64,000 nucleotides of DNA from Ruminococcus sp. (GCA_021202895.1 JAJQCE010000030.1:1-64000); one strand, 5' to 3'. Positions 16,014 through 24,284 are shown, numbered from the stretch's first letter. Numbers and translations are program-made. The notes: generated from the letters alone by a model not told the origin.

Positions 16014-17459
16014 ATGGGACTAATTAAAATGTTTACTTCGGCGGTAGGTTCAAACCTGTCCGATCAGGTTGTTGAGTATTTCCGCTGTGACGGAATGAGT
16101 CAGGACACAATGTGCATTGCGGCGACAAAGGTTTTAAGAGGAAAGGCTGTAAACAACGGCACAAACGACTACATTTCAAGCGGTTCGACCTTTGACGTTG
16201 CGATAGGTCAGGCTGCGCTTTTGGTTGAGGACGGCAAGGTCTGGGATATGGTAGTAGCGCTTGACAATGAAGCGGCGGGACACTACAAGTACGACAGCGC
16301 AACCGCTCCGTCAATTTTAGGAAGCGGCTTTAAGGATCTGATGCCGTCAATCAAGGACATAGGAAATAGGTTTACCGCAGGCGGTCAGGCGACGCATACA
16401 ATGCGCCTTGTCTATATAAATTTAAAGCCGTTGGTAAACAACAAAATCGGCTTCGGCAAGGTGCCTTTCCGCGATGGCGAGATGAATCTCAGCCTTAACG
16501 CACAGGGGCATGGTTCGTTTGAATTTAAGATTTTTGATCCAGGTGCATTCTATGAAAACTGTATCCACGACATCTCAAAGCCGTTTGCAAGAACAAGCGG
16601 CGATGGCGAACAGTTTATCAGTCAGATAAAGGCAGACATGAAGCCGAAGTTTGGAATTGCAATTTCAAAGCTTTCGGCAAAGAGGATTCCTTACGATCAG
16701 ATTATCGCATACGCTGACGATCTTGCGGACGAGATGAACAAGGTACTTGACGACAAATGGACGCCTAAGGGAATACAGCTCACCTCTCTTTCTATTGAGC
16801 TTAATGTTGACGATGAATCAAAGGAGAGAATTGCAAAATTCCAAGAGGCTCGCACAGCAGGAAGCGATCCGAGTATGCTTTACGCTATGGACAGAATGTC
16901 AATTAACAAGGCTCGTGAATCAGCCGCTGAAAATACGGCTGGCGCAATGACGGGCTTTATGGGAATGGGCATGGCTGGCGGCGGCATGATGGGACAACCG
17001 ATGGACTCGACCCTTTACAATCAGACAATGCAAAACAACATGGCACAGCAGCAAGCACAGCAAGCGTCCGCACCTGCTCCGACGCCTGTTCCCAGTGCGG
17101 ATTCATGGACATGCGAATGTGGACAGACCAACACGGGCAAGTTCTGTCAGGGCTGCGGAAAAGCAAAGCCTGAGCCTAAGCCTGCCGCAAACTCATGGAC
17201 GTGCGAATGTGGTGCGGTAAATGCGGGCAAATTCTGCATGGAGTGCGGAAAGCCTCAGCCGCAGAAGCCGCAGGGCTGGACGTGCAGCTGCGGTACTGTC
17301 AACAAAGGCAAGTTCTGCATGGAGTGCGGAGCTAAGAAGCCTGCTGACGAACCGCTTTACAAGTGCGACAAATGCGGCTGGGAGCCTGAGGATCCTAAGC
17401 ACCCGCCGAAATTCTGTCCGCAGTGCGGCGACAAGTTTGACGAAAAAGACATTCAGTAA
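16014..17459 (+). CDS. SPFH-domain protein with four C-terminal zinc ribbons (YdjI-like)
   Basis: 481 residues. The first ~290 form an SPFH/stomatin-like (virion core-like) domain without a membrane helix (LSDQVVEYFRCDG, GKVWDMVVALDNEAAGHY, KGIQLTSLSIELNVDDESK). A Met/Gly/Gln-rich linker follows (~310-365). Three near-identical ribbons WTCxCGxxNxGKFCxxCG are at about 372, 404 and 429, and a fourth rubredoxin-like ribbon closes the protein (YKCDKCGW and CPQCGD). Bacillus YdjI is the closest known counterpart, with fewer ribbons. The start at 16014 gives 9-nt spacing from AAAGGG; a GTG at 15996 precedes the ribosome site. It probably acts as a scaffold at the membrane, with zinc ribbons binding partner proteins. 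Confidence 0.8.
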   Translation: MGLIKMFTSAVGSNLSDQVVEYFRCDGMSQDTMCIAATKVLRGKAVNNGTNDYISSGSTFDVAIGQAALLVEDGKVWDMVVALDNEAAGHYKYDSATAPSILGSGFKDLMPSIKDIGNRFTAGGQATHTMRLVYINLKPLVNNKIGFGKVPFRDGEMNLSLNAQGHGSFEFKIFDPGAFYENCIHDISKPFARTSGDGEQFISQIKADMKPKFGIAISKLSAKRIPYDQIIAYADDLADEMNKVLDDKWTPKGIQLTSLSIELNVDDESKERIAKFQEARTAGSDPSMLYAMDRMSINKARESAAENTAGAMTGFMGMGMAGGGMMGQPMDSTLYNQTMQNNMAQQQAQQASAPAPTPVPSADSWTCECGQTNTGKFCQGCGKAKPEPKPAANSWTCECGAVNAGKFCMECGKPQPQKPQGWTCSCGTVNKGKFCMECGAKKPADEPLYKCDKCGWEPEDPKHPPKFCPQCGDKFDEKDIQ

Positions 17460-17586
17460 ATTAAACTCCACAGCAAAGACAAAAAGTAACACATTTTTAT
17501 CTTCTGCATAATCTGTAATATGAGCCGCTGCAAAGAGCTTAGGTTCGGCGCAAACGCTTAAATCTAGTTGTAAGGAGATTTTCTTT

Positions 17587-17703
17587 ATGTGTGGAAATAA
17601 CTGCTGCTGGTGGATTATCATTCTCGTAGTGTTGTTCTGCTGCTGCGGAAACGGCTGGGACGGCTGTGGCTGTGGTTGCGGCAACAACGGCTGCGGCTGC
17701 TAA
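17587..17703 (+). CDS. 38-residue Cys/Gly-rich membrane peptide
   Basis: A short gene with a strong ribosome site (TAAGGAG, 9 nt upstream). The peptide begins MCGNNCCWW, has a hydrophobic core IIILVVLF, then a tail of alternating Gly and Cys with Asn and Trp. Eleven of 38 residues are Cys. The layout, one short membrane span and a Cys/Gly tail, suggests a metal-binding or redox-active membrane micropeptide. It lies 127 nt after the SPFH gene and before a shared terminator, so it may be the last member of that operon. I do not recognise a named family. Coding status rests on the ribosome site, the coherent composition and the terminator. Confidence 0.7.
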   Translation: MCGNNCCWWIIILVVLFCCCGNGWDGCGCGCGNNGCGC

Positions 17704-17743
17704 GACCAGGCATCGCTTGGTTTAAGCGATTTGGTATAATTAA

Positions 17744-17780
17744 AATGCGGTTGGGAAATTGTCCCGACCGCATTTTTTTT
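17744..17780. terminator. Bidirectional hairpin terminator
   Basis: AATGCGGTTGGGA (17744-17756) pairs with TCCCGACCGCATT (17762-17774), followed by T residues on the plus strand and a short A/T run on the other. It serves the Cys-rich peptide transcript and probably the converging citrate synthase gene. Confidence 0.88.
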
Positions 17781-19104
17781 ATTCCTTTTGTTCCATAACG
17801 CTCATATATGCCGGACGGATAATCTTGCTCATTCCGACAAGTTCCTCAATTCTGTGAGCACTCCAGCCTACCACTCTTGCAATGGCAAAGAGCGGAGTAT
17901 AAAGCTCTGTGGGAATACCTAGCATATCGTAAACAAAGCCGCTGTAAAAATCCACATTCGGACTTACGCCTTTAAATATATGGCGTTTTTGCGCTATAAG
18001 CTTTGGAGCAATCGTTTCTACATTTTTGTAAAGCGCCATATCCTTTTCTCTGCCCTTGGCGGCGGCAAGCTGTTCAACATAGGATTTAAGAACCCTTTCT
18101 CTTGGATCTGAAACTGAATAAATCGCATGACCCATGCCGTAAATCAAGCCTTTGCCGTCAAATGCTTCACCGTCAAGAATTTTCTTAAGATAGTCTTCAA
18201 TTTCCTCCTCTTCCTGACTTGATGAAATATTTTCTCTGATGTTGTCCATCATATCCATAACCTTTATATTCGCACCGCCGTGCTTTGGACCTTTAAGCGA
18301 CGACATAGCTGCGCTTATGGCGGAATAGGTGTCAGAGCCTGCGGAGGTTACAACTCTTGTGGTAAATGTAGAATTGTTTCCGCCGCCATGCTCCATGTGA
18401 AGCAAGAGAACAATATCAAGAATCTTTGCTTCAAGCTCGGTATATTCCATGTTCGGACGAAGCATTCTAAGGAAATTTTCTGCGGCTGAAAACCCCTCAA
18501 GAGGACGGTGAATGTACATACTTGCGTCCTTTTCATAGTGATTATAAGCGTGATAGCTGTATACTGCCAGCATAGGGAAAACAGAAATCAGCTTTATGCA
18601 CTGGCGAATACTGTTGCTCACATCGCCGTTTACACAGTCGTCATAGGAAGCAAGCGTCAGTATGCTCTTTGTCATAGAATTCATTATATCAGCAGTAGGT
18701 GCTTTCATGATAACATCTCTTGTAAAGTTGACGGGAAGCTTGCAGCTTTCGTTCAGCACGTCTTTAAAAGCCGTAAGCTCATTCTCGTTCGGAAGTTCGC
18801 CGAATAGCAGCAGATAGGCTGTAGTTTCAAAGCCGAAATCCTTACCGGATTTCTTTATCAGAGAATTGACATTGTAGCCTCTGTACCAAAGCTCGCCGTC
18901 GCAGGGAATGCGCTTGCCGTCCTCTTCTTTAAAGGATACAATTTTAGAAATTCTGGTTAATCCCGTGAGTACGCCCTTTCCATTGTTATCTCTAAGTCCT
19001 CGATACACGCCGTATTTTGTAAAATCGCTGTCGGGGATTGTGTCGTTTAATCTGCAAAGCGAAAGCTTTTCAGAAGAATAATTTGACAGTTTGTCGTTTT
19101 TCAT
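17779..19104 (-). CDS. gltA: Citrate synthase
   Basis: Condenses acetyl-CoA and oxaloacetate to citrate, here most likely feeding glutamate synthesis in an incomplete anaerobic TCA pathway. The 441 residues match the family. The three catalytic elements are visible: the His in LHMEHGGGNNSTFT, the His in GMGHAIYSVSDPR and the Asp in NVDFYSGFVYDMLG. The CoA-region KGPKHGGAN is also intact. GAGG lies 8 nt before the ATG. It is 54 nt downstream of a marR gene on the same strand and shares its promoter, so its expression is probably tied to the MarR ligand. The bidirectional terminator closes it. Confidence 0.95.
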   Translation of the reverse strand: MKNDKLSNYSSEKLSLCRLNDTIPDSDFTKYGVYRGLRDNNGKGVLTGLTRISKIVSFKEEDGKRIPCDGELWYRGYNVNSLIKKSGKDFGFETTAYLLLFGELPNENELTAFKDVLNESCKLPVNFTRDVIMKAPTADIMNSMTKSILTLASYDDCVNGDVSNSIRQCIKLISVFPMLAVYSYHAYNHYEKDASMYIHRPLEGFSAAENFLRMLRPNMEYTELEAKILDIVLLLHMEHGGGNNSTFTTRVVTSAGSDTYSAISAAMSSLKGPKHGGANIKVMDMMDNIRENISSSQEEEEIEDYLKKILDGEAFDGKGLIYGMGHAIYSVSDPRERVLKSYVEQLAAAKGREKDMALYKNVETIAPKLIAQKRHIFKGVSPNVDFYSGFVYDMLGIPTELYTPLFAIARVVGWSAHRIEELVGMSKIIRPAYMSVMEQKE

Positions 19105-19158
19105 TTTGTTGCCTCTTTTCTTTTATTTTACGCATATTTATTTCTGTCGCTTTTTTGT

Positions 19159-19575
19159 TTATTCAGACACAATCTGCAATAGCTTTTTGTTCAGTCTGAT
19201 ATATTCTCTTGCGTCCTCTTCACCAAGCTGTTCAAGCGCATTAGCAAAAAATGCAAGATATTTTTCTCTGATTTGCATAATTAAAGCCCTGCCCTTGTCG
19301 CTTATTTTTATTATTGTCTTTCTGTTGTCGTTTGAATCAGGTATCCTTAAAATCAAGCCGTCCTTTTCAAGGTGATTCAAAAGCACGGCAACTCTTGCGC
19401 TGCTCAGAAAAAATTTCTCGCTTAGCTCCTTAGGATGCGCTTTATAATTGTGACTGCAAAGATACGTGAGTATCAGCATCTTGCTTTTTGTCAGCTGCGA
19501 CATTTTTCTTTCATAAATCACCTGCTTTTTGCTGAAGATTAAATTCATAAGCTCATCGGCTAATTCGTAATACAT
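19159..19575 (-). CDS. MarR-family transcriptional regulator upstream of citrate synthase
   Basis: 138-residue winged-helix regulator. The DNA-binding part is KELSEKFFLSSARVAVLLNHLEKDGLI, followed by the wing RIPDSNDNRKTIIKISDKG. The start at 19575 has AGGGTG 8 nt upstream; an upstream in-frame start at 19614 lies in the likely operator. It heads an operon with gltA and probably represses itself through a palindrome (19598-19612) just downstream of the -10. The effector is unknown. A second MarR-plus-enzyme operon (marR-glgB) exists at 34.9-37.1 kb. Confidence 0.87.
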   Translation of the reverse strand: MYYELADELMNLIFSKKQVIYERKMSQLTKSKMLILTYLCSHNYKAHPKELSEKFFLSSARVAVLLNHLEKDGLILRIPDSNDNRKTIIKISDKGRALIMQIREKYLAFFANALEQLGEEDAREYIRLNKKLLQIVSE

Positions 19576-19597
19576 TCTTGACACCCTAATAAAAATA

Positions 19598-19612
19598 GCT
19601 ATCTTTGTTAGC
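19598..19612 (-). promoter_or_regulatory. Candidate MarR operator
   Basis: GCTA-TCTTTGT-TAGC lies between the -10 element and the start codon of the marR-gltA operon, a typical autoregulatory position. Arms are short (4 bp), so confidence is moderate. Confidence 0.45.
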
Positions 19613-19618
19613 AATTTT

Positions 19619-19648
19619 ATTATAACATAAAAAGCTGTAGTAAGTCAA
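19619..19648 (-). promoter_or_regulatory. Sigma-A promoter of marR-gltA
   Basis: Minus strand TTGACT (19648-19643), 18 nt, TATAAT (19624-19619). Confidence 0.75.
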
Positions 19649-19703
19649 GTCTTATCACAGCTTTTCACATATATTTCATCATAGATTCATGATTTAAGCA
19701 TAT

Positions 19704-20135
19704 TCACTCTTCAAATTCAAAGCATTCTCCTGTAATATCATAAATATCATCAATCGGTATTCCTTTTTCATCTTCAAAAATCAAGAGCTTTTGATACTGG
19801 TCAATAGTGCGGAGCTTACCTGAATAGGTGTGATTTTCACCTCCCTGCTTAAGCTTGTCCTTTACAAAATATTCTACTTTTATTTCAGGCTCAGAGGAAA
19901 TGCTTTCAAGCAGATAATTCAAGCGGGAATTAATCCTTCTCACTCTTTCCTCGTCTAGTTCTGGTTTTTGCTCTGTTGTGCGCCTGACCTCTTCCAGTGC
20001 GTCCTCATAGCCCGTCAGTGCGGCAAATGGAGCAAACTGTGCGGCTCGTGCCTGTCTTGACATTTGCGGATGCTTTGAAGAAATATGATGAGGAAGATCT
20101 ATTATATCGTCATAGTTTTTTTCACTATCTTTCAT
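19704..20135 (-). CDS. YolD-like family protein
   Basis: 143 residues. The N-terminal signature DIIDLPHHISSKHPQMSRQARAAQFAPFAALTGYEDAL (31-58 region) is characteristic of clostridial YolD-like proteins. The C-terminal half is a small beta-rich domain (LRTIDQYQKLLIFEDEKGIPIDDI). YolD-like proteins are commonly encoded beside Y-family (ImuB/UvrX-like) polymerases and may modulate them. None is next to this gene here, so it is either an orphan or works with a distant polymerase. It has its own consensus promoter (20173-20201). Confidence 0.85.
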   Translation of the reverse strand: MKDSEKNYDDIIDLPHHISSKHPQMSRQARAAQFAPFAALTGYEDALEEVRRTTEQKPELDEERVRRINSRLNYLLESISSEPEIKVEYFVKDKLKQGGENHTYSGKLRTIDQYQKLLIFEDEKGIPIDDIYDITGECFEFEE

Positions 20136-20172
20136 CTTTAGCTCCTTTCCTTGTAATTGTCATCTTGCTTTT

Positions 20173-20201
20173 ATTATATCCGAAAAGATAAAATTTGTCA
20201 A
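20173..20201 (-). promoter_or_regulatory. Sigma-A promoter of the yolD-like gene
   Basis: Minus strand TTGACA (20201-20196), 17 nt, TATAAT (20178-20173). Confidence 0.87.
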
Positions 20202-20203
20202 GC

Positions 20204-20245
20204 TAAAAAATAGCAAAACCGACAACAAATTTTGCTGCTGGTTTT
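20204..20245 (-). terminator. Hairpin terminator of the MacAB-like operon
   Basis: Read on the minus strand, AAAACC-A-GCAGCAAA (20245-20231) pairs with TTTGTTGT-C-GGTTTT with wobble pairs, then a run of T residues down to 20204. It lies just after the permease stop codon. Confidence 0.7.
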
Positions 20246-20280
20246 ACATAATATTTTAGGGGGAGGTGAAAATTGAAATT

Positions 20281-20697
20281 TTAAGCCGTATGCAGTGCGT
20301 CAATAGGCTGAAGCTTTGAAGCCTTTGCAGCAGGGTAGCTTCCGAAGCCTATTCCTATTACTGTGCAAAAAGCAATTGCCGCCGCTGCAACAGCAGTGTT
20401 TATTGTAACCGCAGAGTCGGCAAAATAGTTGTAGCCTTTGATGGTGAGTACTGAAAGCAAAAGTCCGAGAACACCGCCTAACACTGACAGTATGCAGGCT
20501 TCACATAGAAATTGTGTGAGAATGTGACTGCGCTTTGCTCCGATTGCTTTTCTTATACCTATTTCCCGCGTGCGCTCTGTTACCGAAACAAGCATGATGT
20601 TCATTATTCCGATTCCGCCTACGATAAGCGATATAGCCGCAATTCCTCCAAGCAAAAGACTAAGCGTTGAGTTTACGTCCTCCATCGTGTCAAGCAC
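20281..20697 (-). CDS. MacB-like permease, C-terminal fragment (frameshifted from 20712-21440)
   Basis: This frame encodes the C-terminal FtsX-like domain of a MacB permease: GGIAAISLIVGGIGIMNIMLVSVTERTREIGIRKAIGAKR, two more membrane helices, and the conserved end SYPAAKASKLQPIDALH. The open frame extends upstream through residues reading VNNQSDVLDTMED, which join smoothly to the end of the neighbouring fragment if one base is restored near 20718. The Met at 20697 has no ribosome site, so this piece is unlikely to be translated alone. It is best read as the second half of one disrupted gene. The intact protein would be about 385 residues, the normal size. Confidence 0.8.
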   Translation of the reverse strand: MLDTMEDVNSTLSLLLGGIAAISLIVGGIGIMNIMLVSVTERTREIGIRKAIGAKRSHILTQFLCEACILSVLGGVLGLLLSVLTIKGYNYFADSAVTINTAVAAAAIAFCTVIGIGFGSYPAAKASKLQPIDALHTA

Positions 20698-20711
20698 GTC
20701 CGACTGATTAT

Positions 20712-21440
20712 TTACCGAAAGGCGTCCTCATCGCTTGTCAGCCTGTAGAGGTAGTTTTCAATGTAGGAAACTGCGGATTCTACAGTATCAGAGCTTGTTG
20801 ATTTCGCATAGAAGGTTGTAACTGCGGAGCTTCCCGTCACCTTTGCGGCGGTAGAGTAGGGGATTAAAACAGACGAGTTGTCAGAGCCTGTAAGACTGCT
20901 GCCTTCCTCTTCTAAAACTCCTATGACGGTATAAATCTGATCGTCAACCGTTATTGTGCCGCCTACTGCGTCCCATGTTCCGAAAAGATCCGTTGCCACA
21001 TCAGTTCCTATAACGGCAACCTTTGTAGAGTATTCATCGTCTGAAGCACGGACTATTCTGCCGCTTTGAATTGCAATATCTGTTGTGTTAAAATAGCTTT
21101 GCGTGACGCCCTTTATTGAATAGGACGAGGAGGTAGAATTTTTCTTGACTGTAAGCGTTGTTGTAATTATCGGTGAAACGCTCTCGATAAAGCGATTATC
21201 CTCAAGCGATTCAAGATCCTCATAGGTTATCGTAACGTCCTCATCGGTTATCTGAGCGGTTATTGCGTCTGAACCCATATCGGAAATGCTGCTTGTTATT
21301 CCGCTTGCCGTTCCCTGAGTTATTGAAACTAAAATTACAACTGCCATAACTCCTATTATAATTCCCAGCATTGTAAGAAAGGAACGCATTTTGTTGTTGA
21401 ATATAGATTTAAAAGAGAGCTTTATTATCTTTCCAAACAC
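20712..21440 (-). CDS. MacB-like permease, N-terminal fragment ending at a frameshift
   Basis: The first 242 residues hold the N-terminal membrane helix (MRSFLTMLGIIIGVMAVVILVSI) and the large extracellular MacB domain (Ser/Thr/Asp-rich, with IGTDVATDLFGTWDAVGGTI). The reading frame stops at TAA right after SDEDAFR. One additional T in the TTT run at about 20718-20720 (minus strand) would read on as AFSVNNQSDVLDT into the downstream fragment. The gene is 2 nt after its ATPase partner in the same operon. Without the C-terminal helices the product could not form a working exporter, so this is either a recent null mutation or an assembly error. Confidence 0.8.
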   Translation of the reverse strand: MFGKIIKLSFKSIFNNKMRSFLTMLGIIIGVMAVVILVSITQGTASGITSSISDMGSDAITAQITDEDVTITYEDLESLEDNRFIESVSPIITTTLTVKKNSTSSSYSIKGVTQSYFNTTDIAIQSGRIVRASDDEYSTKVAVIGTDVATDLFGTWDAVGGTITVDDQIYTVIGVLEEEGSSLTGSDNSSVLIPYSTAAKVTGSSAVTTFYAKSTSSDTVESAVSYIENYLYRLTSDEDAFR

Positions 21441-21442
21441 TT

Positions 21443-22114
21443 CTATTCCTCCTTGCCGCTTAGTTTGCCGTCACGAACATAAACCTTGCGCTGCGCCTGA
21501 TCAGCTACATTTATGTCGTGAGTTATGAGGATTATGGTGTTTCCCTGCCGCCAAAGTCCCTTGATTATCTCCATGATTTCCTGCCCAGAGGTTGAGTCTA
21601 AATTTCCAGTCGGCTCGTCCGCAAGGATTATAGACGGTTGAGCCGCAAGAACTCTTGCAATTGCAACACGCTGCTGCTGACCGCCTGAAAGTTGTGAGGG
21701 CTTGTGATTTATTCTGTTGCTTAGTCCAACCTGCTCAAGCGTTAAAAGCGTGCGCTCACGCCGCTGTGCTTTCGGCATTTTTCTGTACAAAAGCGGCATC
21801 TCCACATTTTCATAAGCGGTAAGGTCGTTTAAAAGATTAAACTGCTGAAAGATAAATCCGATTTTGTTTCCTCTGATTTCACTCAGTTCGTTTTCCGTGC
21901 GGTCGTCAATGTATTCGCCGTCAAGAAGATAGTCGCCGCTGTCGGGAATGTCAAGGCAGCCTATTATATTCATAAGCGTTGATTTTCCGCTTCCTGACGG
22001 ACCTAGTATAGATACAAATTCATGCGGCTTTACGTGAAGATTGACATTCTTAAGTACATCAACTGTAACCTCGCCTAAGTCGTAGGATTTGCAGATGTTT
22101 TTAAGTCTTATCAT
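21443..22114 (-). CDS. MacB/LolD-type ABC transporter ATP-binding protein
   Basis: 223-residue ATPase of the MacB/LolD/YknY class that powers mechanotransmission rather than classical transport. All motifs are intact: Walker A GPSGSGKST, the Q-loop in GFIFQQFNLL, the signature LSGGQQQR, Walker B IILADEP with TGNLDS, and the switch His in ILITHD. It follows the adaptor gene by a 1-nt gap and precedes the permease by 2 nt, so the order is adaptor, ATPase, permease, as in Gram-positive YknXYZ-like exporters. Likely substrates are peptides, toxins or antibiotics, not determinable here. Confidence 0.93.
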   Translation of the reverse strand: MIRLKNICKSYDLGEVTVDVLKNVNLHVKPHEFVSILGPSGSGKSTLMNIIGCLDIPDSGDYLLDGEYIDDRTENELSEIRGNKIGFIFQQFNLLNDLTAYENVEMPLLYRKMPKAQRRERTLLTLEQVGLSNRINHKPSQLSGGQQQRVAIARVLAAQPSIILADEPTGNLDSTSGQEIMEIIKGLWRQGNTIILITHDINVADQAQRKVYVRDGKLSGKEE

Positions 22115-22115
22115 C

Positions 22116-23942
22116 TTATTGACCTCCGCCCTGAGGAATGTTTGTCATATCGAAATCGCCGCCGCCGAAGTCGGACATATCAGGCATCTCACCGTCACCG
22201 AAGCCTCCGCCCATCATTCCACCAAAATCGGTAGTTTCCTCACTGTCAGAGCCTGTAAGCGTTGAGGTTACGGTTATCACTATAACAAGATCGCCCTCTT
22301 CAAGGTCGTCCTCGTCTTCTGGAGTTACTAAAATATTTGTGCCGTCTGTTTCACCTGTTTCAACAGTCACCTTTGTCAGAGAGGTGAGATCCAGTTCGTC
22401 CTCCGAATATTCGTCCTCGCTTTCGGCACTGTCTGGAGCAATGTAGATGTAGCTGTCATCTCCGCTTGTATTAACTGCGTTGACGGGAACAAGCAGACCC
22501 TCATCGCTGCTTTCAATTACAATTTCAGCAGAAGCGCTCATCGCAGGATAGATGCCCTCCTGATATTCAATCTCAACTGTGATTTGATACTCTGCGGTGC
22601 TTCCGTTTGAGCTTCCGTTATAGGAAACAGCCGAAACTTCGCCCGTGAAATCCTCTGAAAGAGCATCAACTGTTACGGTAGCCTCCTGCCCCTTTTCAAC
22701 TGTGGAAATTTCAGTTTCATCAACGCTCAGCGACATCTCAAAGCCGTCAAGGCTCATGATAATGGCAATTTCACTGCCTGATGAAATTTCATCGTCCTCT
22801 TCTGCTGCAATTTCAAGTACGATTCCGTCAAATTCGGCGACAATTTCCGTTTCTTCTCCGTCCTCGTCCTCAAGCACTGCGATAACATCGTCCTCGTCAA
22901 CCTCTTCTCCCGCTTCGGCGTTAAGCTCTGTAACAGTGTAGGCTACTGACTGCGCTGAGCCTTGAACGCTTTCACTGGAAATTTCCTCTGAAATAGTATC
23001 TGACGAGGCTTCTGTTTCACTGTAAGGAGCAGTGAGCGTCTGTGTGTTTATAGGCTCAAGCGTTGAGCTTCCGGTAATGGTTGTGTCTATTGAATCATAT
23101 GTAACCTCTTCAACTGTGTAGGTGGTTATCGTAGTGGATTCAGTTTCATCACCCTTTATGTATCTAAAAAGCTTAGGAAGAAAAATAATCAGCAGTATTA
23201 CAACAACAACTAAAACTGCAATTGTGACTATGATTTTTACTTTCTTTCTCTTTTGTTTAAGGCTTACTCTTTGATTTTCCATAGGTTTCTTCTCTTTCGT
23301 TTTTACTGCCGCTGTGTTTGTTCTGACTGATTTCATATGCTCATGCTCCACTGCGTTAAGCACAATATCAGGAATTTTAATTCTGTTAAGCCCTGAACCG
23401 TCGCAGTTTGTGAACTCGTTTGAAATCTGAACGAATTTTCTTCCCTCAGTTTTGCGAATATGCTTGCTCGATTCTATCCATTTAGCACTCGCTTTGTTTG
23501 CAAGCTTTTTCGCCTCGTCAGGCTCTATCCCTAAAGCCTGTCCTAAGCTCACTGTATTTAAATCGCCAAAGCTCTTTACTAGCCAAACAGCCCTCAACTC
23601 CTCGTCCATGCCCTCAAGCCCGTCAGCTAAAAACGAAAATCTATCGCCGACATTCGGCTTTTCAGCGGTGGCAAAGGTATCGTCTGTAAAAATCTCAAGC
23701 TTATAGCTTTTAAGAATTTCCTCACTGAAAATTGATATAAAGCTTTCCTTAGGAACAGATTTCTGAGAAGCGATTTTGTTTATTGCCGCACCCCAGCAGT
23801 TTTGCAGAAGCGGCACGGCTCTGCTTGAATCAAGCGTGCAGTACCATGAAATAAACCATGCCTTTTTAAGCGAGCTTTCCTTAAGCTCTTTAAACGCTTC
23901 GCCGTTACCTTTTTTGATTTTTTTATAGAGTTCAAGTTCCAT
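22116..23942 (-). CDS. Fusion: sigma-factor-like cytoplasmic domain plus MacA-type adaptor
   Basis: 608 residues in three parts. Residues ~1-165 resemble a degenerate sigma-70 family protein: a region-2-like helix set (WFISWYCTLDSSRAVPLLQN) and a region-4-like helix-turn-helix (LRAVWLVKSFGDLNTVSLG, then QALGIEPDEAKKLANKAS). A basic linker precedes one membrane helix (~236-256). The outside part is a membrane-fusion adaptor like MacA/YknX, with a lipoyl-like segment (VAEFDGIVLEIAA), a beta-barrel part (GQEATVTVDALSEDFTGEV) and a Gly/Met/Asp-rich tail. The start at 23942 has AAGGAGA upstream. Met221 (23282) follows GAGAAG and could start a normal-length adaptor without the sigma-like part. The ATPase and permease genes follow directly. 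The role of the sigma-like domain is unknown; sensing coupled to transcription is one idea. Confidence 0.75.
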   Translation of the reverse strand: MELELYKKIKKGNGEAFKELKESSLKKAWFISWYCTLDSSRAVPLLQNCWGAAINKIASQKSVPKESFISIFSEEILKSYKLEIFTDDTFATAEKPNVGDRFSFLADGLEGMDEELRAVWLVKSFGDLNTVSLGQALGIEPDEAKKLANKASAKWIESSKHIRKTEGRKFVQISNEFTNCDGSGLNRIKIPDIVLNAVEHEHMKSVRTNTAAVKTKEKKPMENQRVSLKQKRKKVKIIVTIAVLVVVVILLIIFLPKLFRYIKGDETESTTITTYTVEEVTYDSIDTTITGSSTLEPINTQTLTAPYSETEASSDTISEEISSESVQGSAQSVAYTVTELNAEAGEEVDEDDVIAVLEDEDGEETEIVAEFDGIVLEIAAEEDDEISSGSEIAIIMSLDGFEMSLSVDETEISTVEKGQEATVTVDALSEDFTGEVSAVSYNGSSNGSTAEYQITVEIEYQEGIYPAMSASAEIVIESSDEGLLVPVNAVNTSGDDSYIYIAPDSAESEDEYSEDELDLTSLTKVTVETGETDGTNILVTPEDEDDLEEGDLVIVITVTSTLTGSDSEETTDFGGMMGGGFGDGEMPDMSDFGGGDFDMTNIPQGGGQ

Positions 23943-24248
23943 GGGTATTCTCCTTTATAGAATATTACAAAAAAATTTTAGCCCTTTTTCGTTATGTTCA
24001 AAAAACAAAGCGGTGACGGCGGAATGAAAATTTTATGTTTGAAAATTCGCATATTGTGTAGAAATTGTGTGGAAAATCCAGTATTTCAAACGTCTTTTAA
24101 CTGTTCTTATTCTAAAAAAATTAAGCTCATGAGTTTTGATTTTGTTTATGAGAATTTATTATTTTTTATAACCTTTGACTTTTGATACCCATATTCAGGA
24201 CTTCATAGCAGTTATATAAAAAAATTCAAAAAAAATCAACTCTAGCCC
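23943..24248. other. Intergenic region between divergent envelope operons
   Basis: About 300 nt of A/T-rich sequence. No convincing consensus promoter for the minus-strand exporter operon was found. Short open frames on the plus strand lack ribosome sites. I see no RNA motif. Confidence 0.4.
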
Positions 24249-24277
24249 TTGACATTTATATGAAAATAATGTATAAT
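24249..24277 (+). promoter_or_regulatory. Sigma-A promoter of the giant surface protein
   Basis: TTGACA (24249-24254), 17 nt, TATAAT (24272-24277). Consensus at both hexamers, implying strong transcription of the locus. Confidence 0.88.
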
Positions 24278-24284
24278 AAAGATA

